Assembly: GCF_003987495.1 (NCBI RefSeq)
Contig: NZ_NGJU01000002.1
Coordinates: 62,001-126,000, forward strand
Length of the DNA stretch: 64,000 nucleotides
Direction of reading: 5' to 3'
DNA from: Vagococcus salmoninarum
Lineage (GTDB): Bacteria > Bacillota > Bacilli > Lactobacillales > Vagococcaceae
Shown here: one piece after another, positions 1 to 8,498 of the stretch
Layout of the letters: the number at the start of each line of letters is the position of its first letter
Numbering within the stretch: position 1 is the first letter of the stretch
Notes under the pieces: generated by a model
What the model was told of the DNA's origin: nothing
The model's database searches: none
What the model saw: only the letters and a program-made list of their open reading frames with translations
Program-made: the position numbers and the translations under genes

Positions 1-441
1 CAGCCGATTTTTTTGCGCAATAATTAAATTTTTCCCAGGAACATTTTTTAATTGTTGGTTCATTGGTGCAAAACGGCGGTTAAAGCCCGTCATTAAAATT
101 AAGTTTTTGCTACTTGCTAGTTCATGGAGCTCACTAACTTCTTGAAAATCATCACTGACAGGCTTATCAACAAAGACGTGAATACCGGCTAATAACAACT
201 CTCGAATCAATTTGCCGTGAGTTGCTGTTGGCGTGTGAATAAAACAAGCATCAAGACCACTAGCGAGAAAACCCTCCCAATTAGAATAAGTGAATTCCCA
301 ATTAAAGTTTTTTCCTAATTCAGCCACTTTGTTTGCTTGACGGGAATAAAAGTGCCACTCAACCTCACTTCTTAACTCATTCATCACTGGTATATAAGCC
401 TTTTGGGCAATATTTCCTAATCCCATAACTCCGATTTTCAT
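1..441 (-). CDS. Gfo/Idh/MocA family oxidoreductase, 3' end cut by window
   Basis: The first 147 codons of an NAD(P)-dependent oxidoreductase read without interruption from the ATG at 441 to the window edge. The N-terminus shows a Rossmann fold beginning MKIGVMGLGNIA (GxGxxA dinucleotide loop). The VDKP segment near residue 103 matches the family's conserved [ED]KP motif, whose Lys contacts cofactor and substrate. A GFNRRF stretch near residue 130 resembles the YceM/MviM-type branch. An AGAAGG ribosome site precedes the start. The substrate cannot be told, because the C-terminal substrate domain lies outside the window. The family call is safe; the subfamily is inferred. Confidence 0.85.
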   Translation of the reverse strand, partial: MKIGVMGLGNIAQKAYIPVMNELRSEVEWHFYSRQANKVAELGKNFNWEFTYSNWEGFLASGLDACFIHTPTATHGKLIRELLLAGIHVFVDKPVSDDFQEVSELHELASSKNLILMTGFNRRFAPMNQQLKNVPGKNLIIAQKNRL

Positions 442-532
442 TGAACAGCCTTCTTTCTTTAAATAAAACTTTGACTCTCTTATTGTACCTTAGAACTGAG
501 ATTCAAGCATGTTTTAGGGCTGACCAGCTTAC

Positions 533-564
533 AAAAAAGCGTCCGCTGACATCAGTCAACGGAC
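533..564 (-). terminator. Rho-independent terminator of phoR
   Basis: A 10-bp stem (one G-T wobble) around a TGAT loop is followed on the minus strand by GC and then six Ts. It starts a few bases after the phoR stop codon. Confidence 0.85.
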
Positions 565-568
565 TACT

Positions 569-2329
569 TTAACTTTCTTGAATTGGAATCAAGACGGAGA
601 CACGGGTTCCACTTTGTAATTGACTTTCTAAAGTCAGCTTACCATGTAATAGTTGGGTGTAATGACTAACAATTGATAAGCCTAAGCCAGAGCCGCCAAC
701 ATTTCGTTGCCGGGATTTACTGACCCGGTAAAAGCGCTCAAAGATTCTCTCTTGATCACTTTCCGAAATACCAACACCAGTATCAACAATCGTAAAGAGT
801 AGTTCACCCCCTCGACGTTTTAAAGATACGTGTAGTTGACCTTCCTCGCCAGTATAAGCAACAGCATTCTCAATTAAATTTTTGACAATCGGTTGAAAAT
901 AATCGACAGGCAAACTAACTTCGCCTAAGTCGTCATAACTAACGGTCACTTTTAAGTTCTTACTTGTCATTTGGGGCTGATAGCGTTGCAGCTCCTCTTC
1001 GATAACACTGACAGGAGGCACTGACATAATATCGGCTTTCCCTTCACTCGTCTCTGTCCGCAGTAAAAGTAAAATATTTTGAATTAAGGCGTACAAACGA
1101 TTGGCTTCTAATTCAATGATTTCAACAAACTCTGTTGCGACGGTTTGATCCCCTAAAGCACCATCTAATAAAGTTTCTGCAAAGCCCATAATTGATGTTG
1201 TCGGTGTTTTTAGTTCATGAGAGATATTACTAATAAAATCTTGATGGATTAATTCGAGTTTGCGAATATCAGTAATATCGTAAAGCACACCAACATACTC
1301 CGGTGCTTGCTGATTCCCTGGTTCTAGTTTTCGCAAGACAAGTTTCAAGTCTTTTTCACTTGGCTCTAGGAGCTTGACTTCAGCTTGGATTTCTTGTCCA
1401 TTCCTTAAAATCTCTGCAATTAACTCTTTAATATCCCGCTCTAAAAACCATTCTTGGTAAGTTTCCGCCCCGATTTTAGGTTCGAACAAATCAGACATGA
1501 CGGGATTCGCTGAAAGAATGTGACCTTCTTCATTCATAATAAATACTCCGATCGTCAAGCTTTCTAATAGAAACTGTAGCTTTTCTTCGTTAAATAACTG
1601 TTGGTAATAGAGTTGATTCGTTTCCCGCATCAGTTGATTAACAGACTGATACAATTGATTCCATTCCACTGAGGTTGTGTCGATTTCCGACATTTTTTCT
1701 GGGTGATTAATCGCCGCTTGGAGGGCTGGCAACATGAATTTTAACGGTTCATTGGCTTGCTTAAAAAAGTAAAAAATTAGCCCTAAAATAATTGAGACTA
1801 GGCCAATTAAGGCGAAAGTCACTATTCGTTGAAAACGAATAATACTATTAGAAAAACCCGTGTACTTTTCAGATAAACGCATCACTCCGACTAATTGATT
1901 ATCAATTATTAAAGGTTTCGCCACATAAAGTAACTTTTCATTTAACGTGTGACTTTCTCGTAAAGCTGTCCCGATTGACGCCTCGCCTTTTAAGACATGG
2001 GTCACTTCGGGTCGTTGATCCCGTTTACCGATTGCTTCTTTATCATGGGATGAATCATACAAAATCACTCCATCTTGATCTAATAAAGTTAAACGTTCCC
2101 CGTCATTGACTAAGTAGTCTAACTCTGTCGTATTATGATACTCAGTTACTTTGCGTTTTTCTTTTTTAATGACAGAAATCATTAAATCAATTTCTTGCGC
2201 CAGCTTCGTCTCTTGTTGTTGAATAATTTCTCGATTAAAAAAACGATTAGTAAATATTGCCCCTGCAACGCAGAGGACAATAAAACTAACCACTATCATA
2301 ATTTTTTTGATGTTTTGTTGTTTATTCAT
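569..2329 (-). CDS. phoR: Sensor histidine kinase, PhoR/WalK type
   Basis: Membrane sensor kinase of a two-component system. It has an N-terminal TM helix (about residues 8-28), an extracytoplasmic sensor domain, a second TM helix around residues 165-190, a HAMP-like linker and a cytoplasmic PAS domain. The HisKA phospho-acceptor is SHELKTPT, and the ATPase domain has the N box NLIENAVAY, the G1 box DTGVGIS, the F box FERFYR and the G2 box GGSGLGLSIV. I start it at 2329 (586 aa) rather than 30 nt upstream, because the 2329 ATG has AGGAG 10 nt ahead and lies one base past the phoP stop. Translational coupling with phoP is likely. The phosphate role is inferred from the partner regulator, pstS and the upstream PhoP-box array; WalK-like kinases share this architecture. 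Confidence 0.9.
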   Translation of the reverse strand: MNKQQNIKKIMIVVSFIVLCVAGAIFTNRFFNREIIQQQETKLAQEIDLMISVIKKEKRKVTEYHNTTELDYLVNDGERLTLLDQDGVILYDSSHDKEAIGKRDQRPEVTHVLKGEASIGTALRESHTLNEKLLYVAKPLIIDNQLVGVMRLSEKYTGFSNSIIRFQRIVTFALIGLVSIILGLIFYFFKQANEPLKFMLPALQAAINHPEKMSEIDTTSVEWNQLYQSVNQLMRETNQLYYQQLFNEEKLQFLLESLTIGVFIMNEEGHILSANPVMSDLFEPKIGAETYQEWFLERDIKELIAEILRNGQEIQAEVKLLEPSEKDLKLVLRKLEPGNQQAPEYVGVLYDITDIRKLELIHQDFISNISHELKTPTTSIMGFAETLLDGALGDQTVATEFVEIIELEANRLYALIQNILLLLRTETSEGKADIMSVPPVSVIEEELQRYQPQMTSKNLKVTVSYDDLGEVSLPVDYFQPIVKNLIENAVAYTGEEGQLHVSLKRRGGELLFTIVDTGVGISESDQERIFERFYRVSKSRQRNVGGSGLGLSIVSHYTQLLHGKLTLESQLQSGTRVSVLIPIQES

Positions 2330-2330
2330 C

Positions 2331-3041
2331 TTATTTAGGCTCCTGAAATTTATAACCAAACCCTCTAATTGTAATTAAATAATTAGGGTTTTTAGGATCA
2401 TCTTCAATTTTGTCTCTAAGATGGCTAACGTGAATGTCAACTGTTCGCGAATTGTTGTACAGTTCTTCTTGCCAGACTCCTTGAATCAACGTGTCACGAT
2501 CAATGACGCGATTTTTTCGCTCCATAAAATACACAAGGAGTTCAAATTCTTTTTTCGTCAACGTAATTTCCTGACCGTCTTTATTGACTTGGTAGTCATT
2601 TGGGTAAGCAGCAAGTAAGCCTACTTCAATTTTCGCGACTGCTTCAACTGGCCCTTGGGGGGAAGCGCCGGCTGTCGTAGTCATCCGGCGATGAACAGCC
2701 CGCATTCTTGCTAGTAATTCTCTGGGACTAAAAGGTTTCGTTAAATAATCATCAGCGCCTATTTCGAGACCAATAATTTTATCAATCACTTCATCTTTGG
2801 CTGTCAGCATCAAGATTGGCGTATCAATTTGCATCTGCCGTAATTTTTTAGTGACTTCAAAACCATCAAGTTTCGGTAACATTAAATCTAAGACAATAAA
2901 GTCAAAATTAGTTTGACTGGCTTGACTAACAGCTTCTTCGCCATCGTGGGCGACAGTGACTGTTAAGCCTTCTTTTTCTAAATTATACTTCAATAAAGTA
3001 GTGATTGAAGGTTCATCGTCAACAACTAAGACATGTTTCAT
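2331..3041 (-). CDS. phoP: OmpR-family response regulator, PhoP type
   Basis: DNA-binding response regulator of 236 aa. The receiver domain has the acidic pocket DDEP near residue 8, the phospho-acceptor Asp in VLDLMLPKLDG near residue 52, and the conserved Lys in LTKPFSPREL. The C-terminal winged helix ends in the usual TVDIHVSHLRDKIE and IRGFGYKF stretches. It sits between pstS (133 nt upstream) and phoR (1 nt downstream), so phoP-phoR form one translational unit. Target control of pstS is inferred from the hexamer array upstream of that gene. The intergenic stretch before phoP holds a TATAAT (3135-3140), so phoPR may also have its own promoter, though I see no good -35. Confidence 0.92.
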   Translation of the reverse strand: MKHVLVVDDEPSITTLLKYNLEKEGLTVTVAHDGEEAVSQASQTNFDFIVLDLMLPKLDGFEVTKKLRQMQIDTPILMLTAKDEVIDKIIGLEIGADDYLTKPFSPRELLARMRAVHRRMTTTAGASPQGPVEAVAKIEVGLLAAYPNDYQVNKDGQEITLTKKEFELLVYFMERKNRVIDRDTLIQGVWQEELYNNSRTVDIHVSHLRDKIEDDPKNPNYLITIRGFGYKFQEPK

Positions 3042-3174
3042 AGAAGGTTTATCCTTTCATCATCAAGTAACCCTTCGTTACTAGTGATATAGTTTATCAG
3101 CAATTAGCTAGTTTTATTGATTATTAATGACTTGATTATAACATAGGTGGGGCTAAAACCTTCTCGAAACGTTT

Positions 3175-4062
3175 CTATTTAACTGTGCCGTCTAAGCTTC
3201 TTTCGATCTTCATTGAGGTAATTGGAATGTAGTTTAATTTCTCAACAACATTCTTTTGGACGTCATCAGTTAAAATGTAATCAATAAAAGCCGTGACTTC
3301 TTTTGGTGCATCTTTAGCAGTATACATATGTTCGTAAGCCCAGATTTTCCAATCATTTGTTGTGACATTCTCAGAAGTTGGCTCCACACCATCTAATGAC
3401 AACCCTAGTAAACTATCATCAATGTATGAGAATGATAAGTAACTAATCGCTCCTGGTGTTTCAGCAACTATTTTACGGACCGTTCCTGATGAATCTTGTT
3501 CTTGTGATTGCATGGCTGCTTCGCCTTTCAATCCCCATTGTTCAAACGTTGCTCGTGAGCCACTTCCTGCTGCTCGGTTAACAACTAGGATCTCTTGATC
3601 TTTGCCGCCAACTTCTTGCCAGTTCTTAACTTTACCAGTAAAGATGTCTAGCAGTTGCGCGGAAGTAATGTCCGTCACGCCGACTTCTTTATTAACAACT
3701 GGTCCCATTCCAACAACGGCGATTTGATGATCTGTTAACTTACTAGCATCAATGCCGTCTTTTTCTTCTGCATAAATATCTGAGTTACCAATTTCAACGG
3801 CACCGTTAGCAACTTGACTTAAACCAGTACCACTTCCGCCACCTTGAACTTCAATGGAATAATTCGGATTGTCTGTTTGATAAATTTCAGCGATGTTCTC
3901 GACTAAAGGTTGTAACGCTGTGGAACCAACTGCAGTAATTTCGACTTTTTTAGTTGAAGCAGCCCCTCCTTTTGATGAATCTGTTTCTACGCTTGGTGAC
4001 CCGCAAGCTGTTGCTACTACTAATAGTCCACTTAAAAGAACAGTTAAGCCAATTTTTTTCAT
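3175..4062 (-). CDS. pstS: Phosphate ABC transporter substrate-binding lipoprotein PstS
   Basis: Extracellular phosphate-binding lipoprotein of 295 aa. The signal peptide ends in a lipobox (ATAC, Cys near residue 20), followed by a Ser/Lys-rich linker. The phosphate-binding fold is seen in VGSTALQPLVE, GGGSGTGLSQV, IGNSD and the RAAGSGSRATFEQW loop. The length is normal for the family. It is the first gene of the pstS-phoP-phoR group. The permease and ATPase genes (pstC, pstA, pstB) and phoU are not in this window, so this copy is separated from its transporter. Regulation by PhoP is strongly suggested by the hexamer array at 4118-4168. Confidence 0.93.
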   Translation of the reverse strand: MKKIGLTVLLSGLLVVATACGSPSVETDSSKGGAASTKKVEITAVGSTALQPLVENIAEIYQTDNPNYSIEVQGGGSGTGLSQVANGAVEIGNSDIYAEEKDGIDASKLTDHQIAVVGMGPVVNKEVGVTDITSAQLLDIFTGKVKNWQEVGGKDQEILVVNRAAGSGSRATFEQWGLKGEAAMQSQEQDSSGTVRKIVAETPGAISYLSFSYIDDSLLGLSLDGVEPTSENVTTNDWKIWAYEHMYTAKDAPKEVTAFIDYILTDDVQKNVVEKLNYIPITSMKIERSLDGTVK

Positions 4063-4117
4063 GATTATCTCCCTTTATCTTTAAAATTATTTTGCTATCT
4101 CTGGAACATCTCTAGAA

Positions 4118-4168
4118 TATCAAGGTCATGTAAAAATTATGTAAGCTTAATTGTAAAATTTAGGTAAA
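4118..4168 (-). promoter_or_regulatory. PhoP-box array (five hexamers) upstream of pstS
   Basis: On the minus strand there are five hexamers resembling the Bacillus Pho-box TT(A/C/T)ACA: TTTACC, TTTACA, CTTACA, TTTACA and TTGATA. Their left edges on the plus strand are 4163, 4152, 4140, 4129 and 4118, so the spacing is 11, 12, 11 and 11 bp. A -10-like TATTCT (4114-4119) follows. The array lies 56 nt upstream of the pstS start, where a PhoP-activated promoter would be expected. Confidence 0.8.
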
Positions 4169-4240
4169 GTTAGTTTAATTTATGACAAATTGAGAGATAT
4201 TTCCCGAAACAACTGACTTTTAAGCTAATTTTAAGGAACT

Positions 4241-4274
4241 AAAAAGGAGGTCGCTGATTAAATCAACGCCTCCT
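4241..4274 (-). terminator. Terminator of the antiporter gene
   Basis: An AGGAGG...CCTCCT stem with an inner GTTGAT/ATCAGC segment is followed on the minus strand by TTTTT. It lies 26 nt after the antiporter stop. Confidence 0.8.
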
Positions 4275-4299
4275 GTCTAATAAGTTATTTGATTAATTG

Positions 4300-6132
4300 T
4301 TAATTTTTTAATTCAAGTTCTCGTTTAACTTCGCCAATATCGGCTTTATTACCTGTGAAAATTAAGTGATCCCCAAGTTCAATCATCGTATTACCATGTG
4401 GGGTAATTAATTCTTCCCCACGGCGAATTTTACTAATAGTTATCGCTTGAACAAACGGTAAGTTCTTAATTGCTTGGCCTGTAAAGCGACTATTATTAAC
4501 AGTTGCTTCATAAAGACCGGTTTCAGTATCGTCAATAATCTTAATAATCGACGGTGTTTCAATCATTGCCCGGAGTAAACTAGCTTGGGCGTCAAACGTA
4601 CTAAAGATTTCAACAGCCGCTGCTTTTAACTCTGGATAATTGTCTTCTAAAATATTATTTGTATCAAAATGGACTAGCACTCGTTCAATTCCATAAGCTT
4701 TGCCTTTAATCGCTAGCTCATGTTGTAAGCCTTTATCTTGATGATTAATGACTAAGATGTCTGGCGAGTTAAAGTTCTCGATTTGCCCGAAATCACTGCC
4801 TAAGTCATCTAATAAGACTAAATCACTATCACTTTCAAAAGTTTGATAATTTTCAATGTTGTCCGTAAATAAGGTCACATCGTAATCTTTTTTCTTTAAC
4901 TGATTGGCAATCGACACAGTTAAGGGATTAGCCCCAATAATGTTCACTAAAATTGGGGTAATGTGTTCTTCCTCTTTAACATACAACTTATTATACAGTA
5001 AAGGAAATAAAACACAGGTTAAGACTGCTGATAAAATCAAGGCCCCTTTTTGATTGTCATTAACCGTGCCGATTTCTTCAGCAACTTCTAAAATTGGTAA
5101 AATTAACGTTAACGTTGTCGCTGATAAAAAAGTCCCTGCCCAAGCATTTTTAGTTTTAAATTGACGATTCAAAATCGGAAAAACTAAGATTCGGGTAACA
5201 AAGAAGGCCATAAAGAATAAGGGAATTAACAGTAAGGTTTTACTGTCTTGAAAAATCGCTGATAAATCTAAATTAATCCCTGTCACTAAAAAGTAAATCG
5301 GAATAAAGAAGCCATAACCGAAAGAATCAAGTTTTTCAACAGTGTCCTCCCGTGGTTTCAAGAGTTTCATGACGATCCCAGCTAAGAATGCCCCTAAGAC
5401 ACTTTCAGCCCCCGTCCCTTCAGCTACCATCACTAAAGTGAAAATAATGAAGAACGCTAAACGAATGTCTAATTGAGTCGTTACTTTATCAATTTTCTCA
5501 AAGAAGACATAGACTTTTTTGAAACGTAATAACAAAGCTGCCGCGCCTAAAATTAATAAAATCATCCATAAGTTACTATCACCTGAGCCGAACACAGAAG
5601 AATAAACTGTTAATAAGACTAAGGGGGTGATTTCTCCTAACACGGCAATTAGGAGGACTGTTTGGCCAAAGGGTTTACTTAATAGTTCCCGTTCTTTTAA
5701 TGAGGCTATGACAATCCCTAATGCGATTGAACTGAAGATAATGAATAAGAGCCAATAATCAGTAAATAACCCGCTAAAGTGGAAAAATAAGCTGACGGCT
5801 AATGAAACTAAGAGCATTGAGACATAAGAATAAACCGCCAGTTGTAATGGATTAGGCTCATTTTGAGGTGTTTGACTACTGGCTTTCTTTCCTTTAAATA
5901 AAGTGAAATCAATTTCCATCCCACTTAGGAAGACTAAGAACACCACACCTAATGAAGAAAATATTTCTAAATACTGATCGACTTCGACAATGCCTAAAAC
6001 ACTTCGTCCTAATAAAATACCAACTAGAATTTCAGCAACAATCGAAGGAAAGACATTCACTTTAAAGCGGCCCATTAATAAGGGGATCATTAAAGCTGCT
6101 AATAAAACAATAACTAATGATAATTTTTCCAT
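4300..6132 (-). CDS. CPA2-family cation:proton antiporter with RCK/TrkA domains
   Basis: Integral membrane antiporter of 610 aa in the monovalent cation:proton antiporter-2 (KefB/GerN-like) family. About 12 TM helices fill residues 1-385, with the family's acidic pattern in the first half (LVFLSGMEID) and GAFLAGIVM. A cytoplasmic nucleotide-binding fold follows (about 392-500, starting ILVNIIGANPLTVSIA, a degenerate GxGxxG), then a TrkA-C domain (about 530-610) ending in LGDHLIFTG. AGGAGG lies 6 nt before the ATG. It is monocistronic with its own terminator. K+ or Na+ efflux is plausible, but the ion cannot be read from sequence. Confidence 0.88.
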   Translation of the reverse strand: MEKLSLVIVLLAALMIPLLMGRFKVNVFPSIVAEILVGILLGRSVLGIVEVDQYLEIFSSLGVVFLVFLSGMEIDFTLFKGKKASSQTPQNEPNPLQLAVYSYVSMLLVSLAVSLFFHFSGLFTDYWLLFIIFSSIALGIVIASLKERELLSKPFGQTVLLIAVLGEITPLVLLTVYSSVFGSGDSNLWMILLILGAAALLLRFKKVYVFFEKIDKVTTQLDIRLAFFIIFTLVMVAEGTGAESVLGAFLAGIVMKLLKPREDTVEKLDSFGYGFFIPIYFLVTGINLDLSAIFQDSKTLLLIPLFFMAFFVTRILVFPILNRQFKTKNAWAGTFLSATTLTLILPILEVAEEIGTVNDNQKGALILSAVLTCVLFPLLYNKLYVKEEEHITPILVNIIGANPLTVSIANQLKKKDYDVTLFTDNIENYQTFESDSDLVLLDDLGSDFGQIENFNSPDILVINHQDKGLQHELAIKGKAYGIERVLVHFDTNNILEDNYPELKAAAVEIFSTFDAQASLLRAMIETPSIIKIIDDTETGLYEATVNNSRFTGQAIKNLPFVQAITISKIRRGEELITPHGNTMIELGDHLIFTGNKADIGEVKRELELKN

Positions 6133-6281
6133 CTTTTCCTCCTACAACAGTTATTTGATACTAAGAAACGTCATTTAAATAAACGACGATCTTATAGTAC
6201 AAATTACGCTAATCAGACTTTTTTGTCAATTATTTAATCAATATTGACTTACTATTTTACGATTAAAGACTGAGGCCCTTC

Positions 6282-6527
6282 TTAGCTATTGCTTTTCTCT
6301 TCACTGTCTTTTAAATAAATCGTTTTATTTTCCCAATCGATTTTCAACGATACGGCCCAAGACATCTCTTGTATCTCAATCGTATTACTTGAAATAATCA
6401 TCGAGAATAAGGCTCCTGTATCATCTTGATCTCTTATGACATACTCATCCACATTTTCAATGTTAGTGAATACTTTAATTTTAAACTGATCCTCACCAAA
6501 AATTTGCCAATTGTGGGCTATCTCCAT
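6282..6527 (-). CDS. Small hypothetical protein
   Basis: An 81-aa acidic protein starting MEIAHNWQIFGED, with no TM segment, signal peptide or motif I recognise. A longer reading from the ATG at 6536 is possible, but AAAGG would then touch the start codon. From 6527 the AAAGGA lies 8 nt upstream, which is a normal distance. It is flanked by non-coding DNA on both sides, and no clear terminator follows. The codon pattern looks like real coding sequence. Function unknown. Confidence 0.55.
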   Translation of the reverse strand: MEIAHNWQIFGEDQFKIKVFTNIENVDEYVIRDQDDTGALFSMIISSNTIEIQEMSWAVSLKIDWENKTIYLKDSEEKSNS

Positions 6528-6664
6528 CACAACCATCCTTTCTACCTTGTTTTGCTATTACAACTATACGTAAAGTATAAAACAGATTAATTATGCAAAC
6601 AATGACTTACCTAATAAACTTTACTTACATTCTTGTAAGTAACATCAACTTATTAATTGCCAAC

Positions 6665-6695
6665 AAAAAACTTCACCATTTCTGATGAAGTTTTT
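6665..6695 (-). terminator. Terminator of ddh
   Basis: The AACTTCATC/GGTGAAGTT hairpin has A/T runs on both sides and six Ts on the minus strand. It lies just past the ddh stop. Confidence 0.8.
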
Positions 6696-6719
6696 AAGCT
6701 AATTATTTTAATGAGGCTT

Positions 6720-7691
6720 TTAAAGTAATTCTTTCCGTAAACTTTCGACTGATGCCGCAGATAAGTACTTCGGTGCAATATCAAAGACCGTATAAGCTCC
6801 TTGGTGACCTTCAGAACTTAAGCGAGCCGCTGCCCTAGCGTAAGCGACTAAGACACTAGCCGTAAATTCAGCATTGTGTTCTAAAGCTAAACGGTACTCA
6901 ATGACTTGTTTCGTTGAACCATTTGTGACCCCAGTATGCAACACCGTGCCGCCATGAGGCATGCCTTTATGGTGTAAGTTCAGTTCTTCTTGACTAATGA
7001 TAGTAACTTCTGTGTCATAATCAGCAAAGTAGTTAGGCATTGTTTTAATCGTCTCAGTAATGCCTTCAGCGTCGGCCCCTTCAGTTAAAACGATAAAACA
7101 TTGACGTAAATGTTTGTCTCGAGTCGTTAACTCAAGTTTCTCCCCGTTACGAAGTCTGGCAATTATGTCTTCATTCGGAATCGTGTATTGCGTTGCATCG
7201 CTAATTCCTTCAATCCGTCGTAAAGCATCAGAATGACCTTGACTCACTCCTTTACCCCAAAATGTCTGGGTTTCCCCTTGTGGCAAGATGGCTTGGGCGT
7301 AAAGACGATTTAAACTAAATAGTCCGGGGTCCCAACCAGAAGAAATAACCGAGACAGTGCCATTCGCTTGAGCAATCTCATCTACCCGCTTAAAATGATT
7401 AGGTATTTCAGCATGGGTATCAAAACTATCGACAGTATTAAAGTGAGCGGTAAAGGCTGGTGTTTGCTCAGGCAAATCTGTAGCTGAGCCACCACATAAA
7501 ATACAAACATCAATCTCATTTTTTCGTTTTAAAGCTTCCTCTAACGTAAAGGCCGGTGCCCCTTCAGTTTGAATTGTCTGTGGATCCCGACGTGTAAAGA
7601 CACCAACTAAAGTCATGTCTGTTTGTTGTTTAATTGCTTGTTCCACACCACGACCAAGATTCCCGTATCCAATAATCGCTATATTAATCAT
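6720..7691 (-). CDS. ddh: meso-Diaminopimelate D-dehydrogenase
   Basis: NADPH-dependent enzyme that converts tetrahydrodipicolinate to meso-diaminopimelate in one step, for lysine or cell-wall synthesis. At 323 aa from the 7691 start it matches the family (about 320 aa). It shows the Rossmann motif AIIGYGNLGRGV, the CGGSATDLP segment, SSGWDPGLFSLNR and PHGGTVLHTG. The start is set by AAGGAAG upstream; extending to 7754 would run through the preceding operon's terminator. It lies after that terminator, with a TATACT-like -10 in the 89-nt gap, so it is probably transcribed separately from the pyr genes. Confidence 0.9.
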   Translation of the reverse strand: MINIAIIGYGNLGRGVEQAIKQQTDMTLVGVFTRRDPQTIQTEGAPAFTLEEALKRKNEIDVCILCGGSATDLPEQTPAFTAHFNTVDSFDTHAEIPNHFKRVDEIAQANGTVSVISSGWDPGLFSLNRLYAQAILPQGETQTFWGKGVSQGHSDALRRIEGISDATQYTIPNEDIIARLRNGEKLELTTRDKHLRQCFIVLTEGADAEGITETIKTMPNYFADYDTEVTIISQEELNLHHKGMPHGGTVLHTGVTNGSTKQVIEYRLALEHNAEFTASVLVAYARAAARLSSEGHQGAYTVFDIAPKYLSAASVESLRKELL

Positions 7692-7732
7692 TAATAAACC
7701 ACTTCCTTCATTTGGATTATGAAAAGTATAAC

Positions 7733-7774
7733 AAAAAAAAAAGACTATTTCCATTTTAAGCCTTGGAAACAGTC
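7733..7774 (-). terminator. Terminator of the pyr operon
   Basis: GACTGTTTCCA and TGGAAATAGTC form an 11-bp stem (one mismatch), followed by ten Ts on the minus strand. It begins 6 nt after the carbonic anhydrase stop, so it closes the pyr operon after that gene, not after pyrE. Confidence 0.88.
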
Positions 7775-7780
7775 ACTTAT

Positions 7781-8476
7781 TTAATTATGCCAAATGGTCC
7801 GATCTTTTAAAGGATAAACCGGCCGATTATTATTGACAGGTATTTCTTTTTTTGCCTTTTCAACGATTTCACGATTGGCTAATTGGACAGTATCCATCAC
7901 AAACCATAAGACTGGTCCGTTAAATGGGGGTGTCGTTAAAGAGCCTATAAAGTGATAAAAGGTTTTTTCTTTCGGTAAATATTTTACCGGGTTGAAAAAC
8001 ATATCTGCTTTAGCACTAAATTCTGACATGATCGCAAAACGTCGTAACTCATTTTTAACTAAAAATTTCTCATCAGTTAAATCAAATAACAACGCCACTA
8101 CTAATTTATTGCCCTCAGCATTTTCATGAACAAAATGAAACTCAAATTCCGTATGGCGATTATCAAACATATGCTCACTTGGAAAATGGACGTGAATATC
8201 AATTAACCAGAAATCTTCTTCAAAAGATAACCGACTTTTCTTTTCTTTCGGTACTAAATGAAAGGCATTAGCAAAGATTGCTTGCTCAAACACTTGTTTC
8301 TGATAATCAAAAGTCAAAGCTAATGAACTATCAGTTTGGACCTTGGGAAGTGTACTAAAATCAACTGGTGATTGATAATGATACAACCCGGCATCAGGTA
8401 GTAGGTCACAACAAACAACTTGTTGACCTAATGAATGTTTCTTGACACCTTCTGCATAGATTCTTTTAACTCCCAC
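7781..8476 (-). CDS. Alpha-carbonic anhydrase, last gene of the pyr operon
   Basis: Zinc enzyme interconverting CO2 and bicarbonate. The alpha-class landmarks are all present: QSPV near residue 35, the zinc ligands H95 and H97 in IHVHFPSEH, the third ligand H114 in FEFHFVHEN, the proton-relay Glu101, the GSLTTPPF segment and the C-terminal NNRPVYPL. There is no signal peptide, unlike many bacterial alpha-CAs, so it is probably cytoplasmic. It starts at a GTG with AAGGAGG 7 nt upstream, 22 nt after pyrE, and the operon terminator follows at once. A role in feeding bicarbonate to carbamoyl-phosphate synthetase is inferred from this position. Confidence 0.9.
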   Translation of the reverse strand: MGVKRIYAEGVKKHSLGQQVVCCDLLPDAGLYHYQSPVDFSTLPKVQTDSSLALTFDYQKQVFEQAIFANAFHLVPKEKKSRLSFEEDFWLIDIHVHFPSEHMFDNRHTEFEFHFVHENAEGNKLVVALLFDLTDEKFLVKNELRRFAIMSEFSAKADMFFNPVKYLPKEKTFYHFIGSLTTPPFNGPVLWFVMDTVQLANREIVEKAKKEIPVNNNRPVYPLKDRTIWHN

Positions 8477-8498
8477 TGGAACCCCTCCTTAAATCAAC

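Noticed and set aside
2327-2359. Longer phoR start at 2359
   Set aside because: It overlaps phoP by 29 nt and has no ribosome site, whereas 2329 has one at a proper distance.
7692-7754. Longer ddh start at 7754
   Set aside because: It would translate through the pyr operon terminator and gives a non-homologous leader.
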